From the NCBI GenBank assembly GCA_016844425.1, contig JAERML010000084.1, forward strand, positions 1 through 6,458: a stretch of 6,458 bases of DNA, written 5' to 3'. This DNA is from Bacteroidota bacterium (GTDB lineage Bacteria; Bacteroidota; UBA10030; UBA6906). A program made the position numbers and the translations under genes. Below, in pieces: positions 5,409 through 6,458 of the stretch (positions are counted from its first letter, which is position 1; every line of letters starts with the position of its first letter). A model generated the notes under the pieces. The model was not told where the DNA came from and searched no databases. It saw only the letters and a list, made by a program, of their open reading frames with translations.

Positions 5409-6458
5409 CTATTGGAACAAATCCACCATTTCGTGGGCATTGGAGAAGAACTCCGCGTGCAGTGCCTCAACAGCAGTCCGGATCTCCTCCTCCCGTATCA
5501 CCAGGGTCAGGTTGATTTCTGATCCGCCGTGCGAAATCAGTTCAACATTCACTCCCGCACGATCCAGGGCAGTGAACACCTTCGCTGCAATGCCACGGGT
5601 GTATTTCATGTTCTCCCCCACCACACACAGTACCGCCCTGTGAGGCTGCACAGTCACTTCCGCTACTTCCCTCAAGGTGTGAACGATCTCGTTAAGTCCT
5701 GAGCTGTCGTCCACGGTCAGCGACACACCGATTTCCGACGTCGCAATCACGTCGACCGGTTTCCGAAACTGTGCAAACACCTCGAAGAGGCGGGCGAGAA
5801 ATCCATGTGCCATGAGCATTCGGGTACTTTCGATGGAAACCAGAGTAATTCCCTCCTTGTAGGCAACGGATTTCACAACACACCCGGAAGGCTCGGGTGA
5901 GCGGGCCGTGATGAGCGTCCCCGTCGAATCGGGTCGCCGCGAGTTGAGCACCCGCACCGGGATTCCCTTTTCCACAGCGGGCAATATGGTCTTCGGATGG
6001 AGTACTCGCGCCCCAAAGTAGGCAAGCTCTGCCGCCTCGCGAAACGTCATCTGCTTGATCCGAAACGAATTGGGAAGAATTGTCGGATCGGCCGTAAGGA
6101 TTCCATCCACGTCCGTCCAGATCTGTATTTCTTCTGCATCAAGAACCGAACCCAGAATTGCTGCTGAGTAATCCGACCCACCGCGGCCTATCGTGGTGGT
6201 TTCTCCCGAGATGGTTGCGCCTATGAATCCCTGTGTCACGATAATACTTCCGGGACTAACGAGCGGCAATAAGAACTTCCTGGCATTGCGTGCGGTGAGC
6301 CCAAAGTCCGGTATGGCGCCAGTAAACTCGTCGTCGGTGACGATGATTGTCCTTGCATCGATGAGATGCACTGTTATCCCCTGCTGCAACAAGTATCTTG
6401 AAAAGAGAATGGTGGAAAGCCGTTCGCCAAATGAGGTCAACTGATCAAGCAGACGTGG
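5409..6458 (-). CDS. lysC: Aspartate kinase, monofunctional, 5' end cut by the window edge
   Basis: Cytosolic enzyme phosphorylating L-aspartate to 4-phospho-aspartate, the first step toward lysine, threonine, methionine and diaminopimelate. The visible part is 349 residues, numbered here from the edge codon at 6458. The kinase portion shows TQGFIG (75-80), TTTIGRGGSDY (87-97), IWTDVDG (113-119) and FGARVLHP (148-155). Two ACT domains follow (about 203-268 and 275-336) with VDVIATSE (235-242) and ELISHGGSEINL (306-317), typical of allosteric regulation by lysine or threonine. The chain ends shortly after the second ACT domain, so it is not fused to homoserine dehydrogenase. The frame stays open to the window edge, and the residues there (LLDQLTSFGERLS) align with internal sequence of E. 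coli LysC. The TTG at 6440 is therefore not the start, and roughly the first hundred residues are missing. Several lysine-site positions of E. coli AK-III are kept and others differ, so the effector is uncertain. Confidence 0.95.
   Translation of the reverse strand, partial: PRLLDQLTSFGERLSTILFSRYLLQQGITVHLIDARTIIVTDDEFTGAIPDFGLTARNARKFLLPLVSPGSIIVTQGFIGATISGETTTIGRGGSDYSAAILGSVLDAEEIQIWTDVDGILTADPTILPNSFRIKQMTFREAAELAYFGARVLHPKTILPAVEKGIPVRVLNSRRPDSTGTLITARSPEPSGCVVKSVAYKEGITLVSIESTRMLMAHGFLARLFEVFAQFRKPVDVIATSEIGVSLTVDDSSGLNEIVHTLREVAEVTVQPHRAVLCVVGENMKYTRGIAAKVFTALDRAGVNVELISHGGSEINLTLVIREEEIRTAVEALHAEFFSNAHEMVDLFQ

Noticed and set aside
5141..5470. A minus-strand frame with a lipobox-like LVLFISLLSC, considered as a small lipoprotein
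   Set aside because: Its only ATG start lies inside the aspartate kinase coding region, there is no ATG or GTG near the hydrophobic run, and the signal would lack the usual basic N-terminus.
6438..6440. TTG as the start codon of the aspartate kinase
   Set aside because: The frame continues open to the window edge, and the upstream residues match internal aspartate kinase sequence, so the gene is simply truncated by the window.

Overview
The window looks like ordinary core chromosome from a free-living bacterium of roughly balanced GC content. The best guess is the Bacteroidota/Chlorobiota/Ignavibacteriota group. This rests on the remembered look of the ClpC N-terminus and the ETHE1-like MBL-rhodanese protein, not on a search. 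Gene starts carry recognisable Shine-Dalgarno-like sequences. I see no mobile element, CRISPR array, tRNA, rRNA or phage signature.

Layout: (1) 29-1159, minus strand, an ETHE1-type metallo-beta-lactamase-fold protein fused to a C-terminal rhodanese domain, probably a persulfide dioxygenase/sulfurtransferase. (2) 1160-1518, a divergent intergenic region with a near-consensus sigma70-type promoter reading toward clpC and a weaker one reading the other way. (3) 1519-4017, plus strand, a complete ClpC AAA+ unfoldase with two N-repeats, two ATPase modules and a UVR-containing middle domain. (4) 4043-4072, a 13-bp perfect hairpin between convergent genes, likely a shared terminator. (5) 4096-5040, minus strand, a PspF-sized relative of sigma54 enhancer-binding proteins with an intact Fis-type helix-turn-helix but an AAA+ module that has lost nearly every catalytic residue. 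(6) 5041-5408, a gap with two small hairpins and no convincing gene. (7) 5409-6458, minus strand, the C-terminal part of a monofunctional aspartate kinase with two ACT domains, running off the window edge.

The genes do not form one pathway. They cover sulfide/persulfide handling, protein quality control, an unknown transcriptional control function and the entry step of aspartate-family amino acid synthesis. The most interesting item is the regulator at 4096-5040. It keeps the architecture and the DNA-binding end of an enhancer-binding protein, yet Walker A, Walker B, sensor I, both arginine fingers, the sensor II arginine and the sigma54-contacting loop are all altered. This suggests a pseudo-ATPase transcription factor. 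I found no evidence of a wholly new multi-gene system here.
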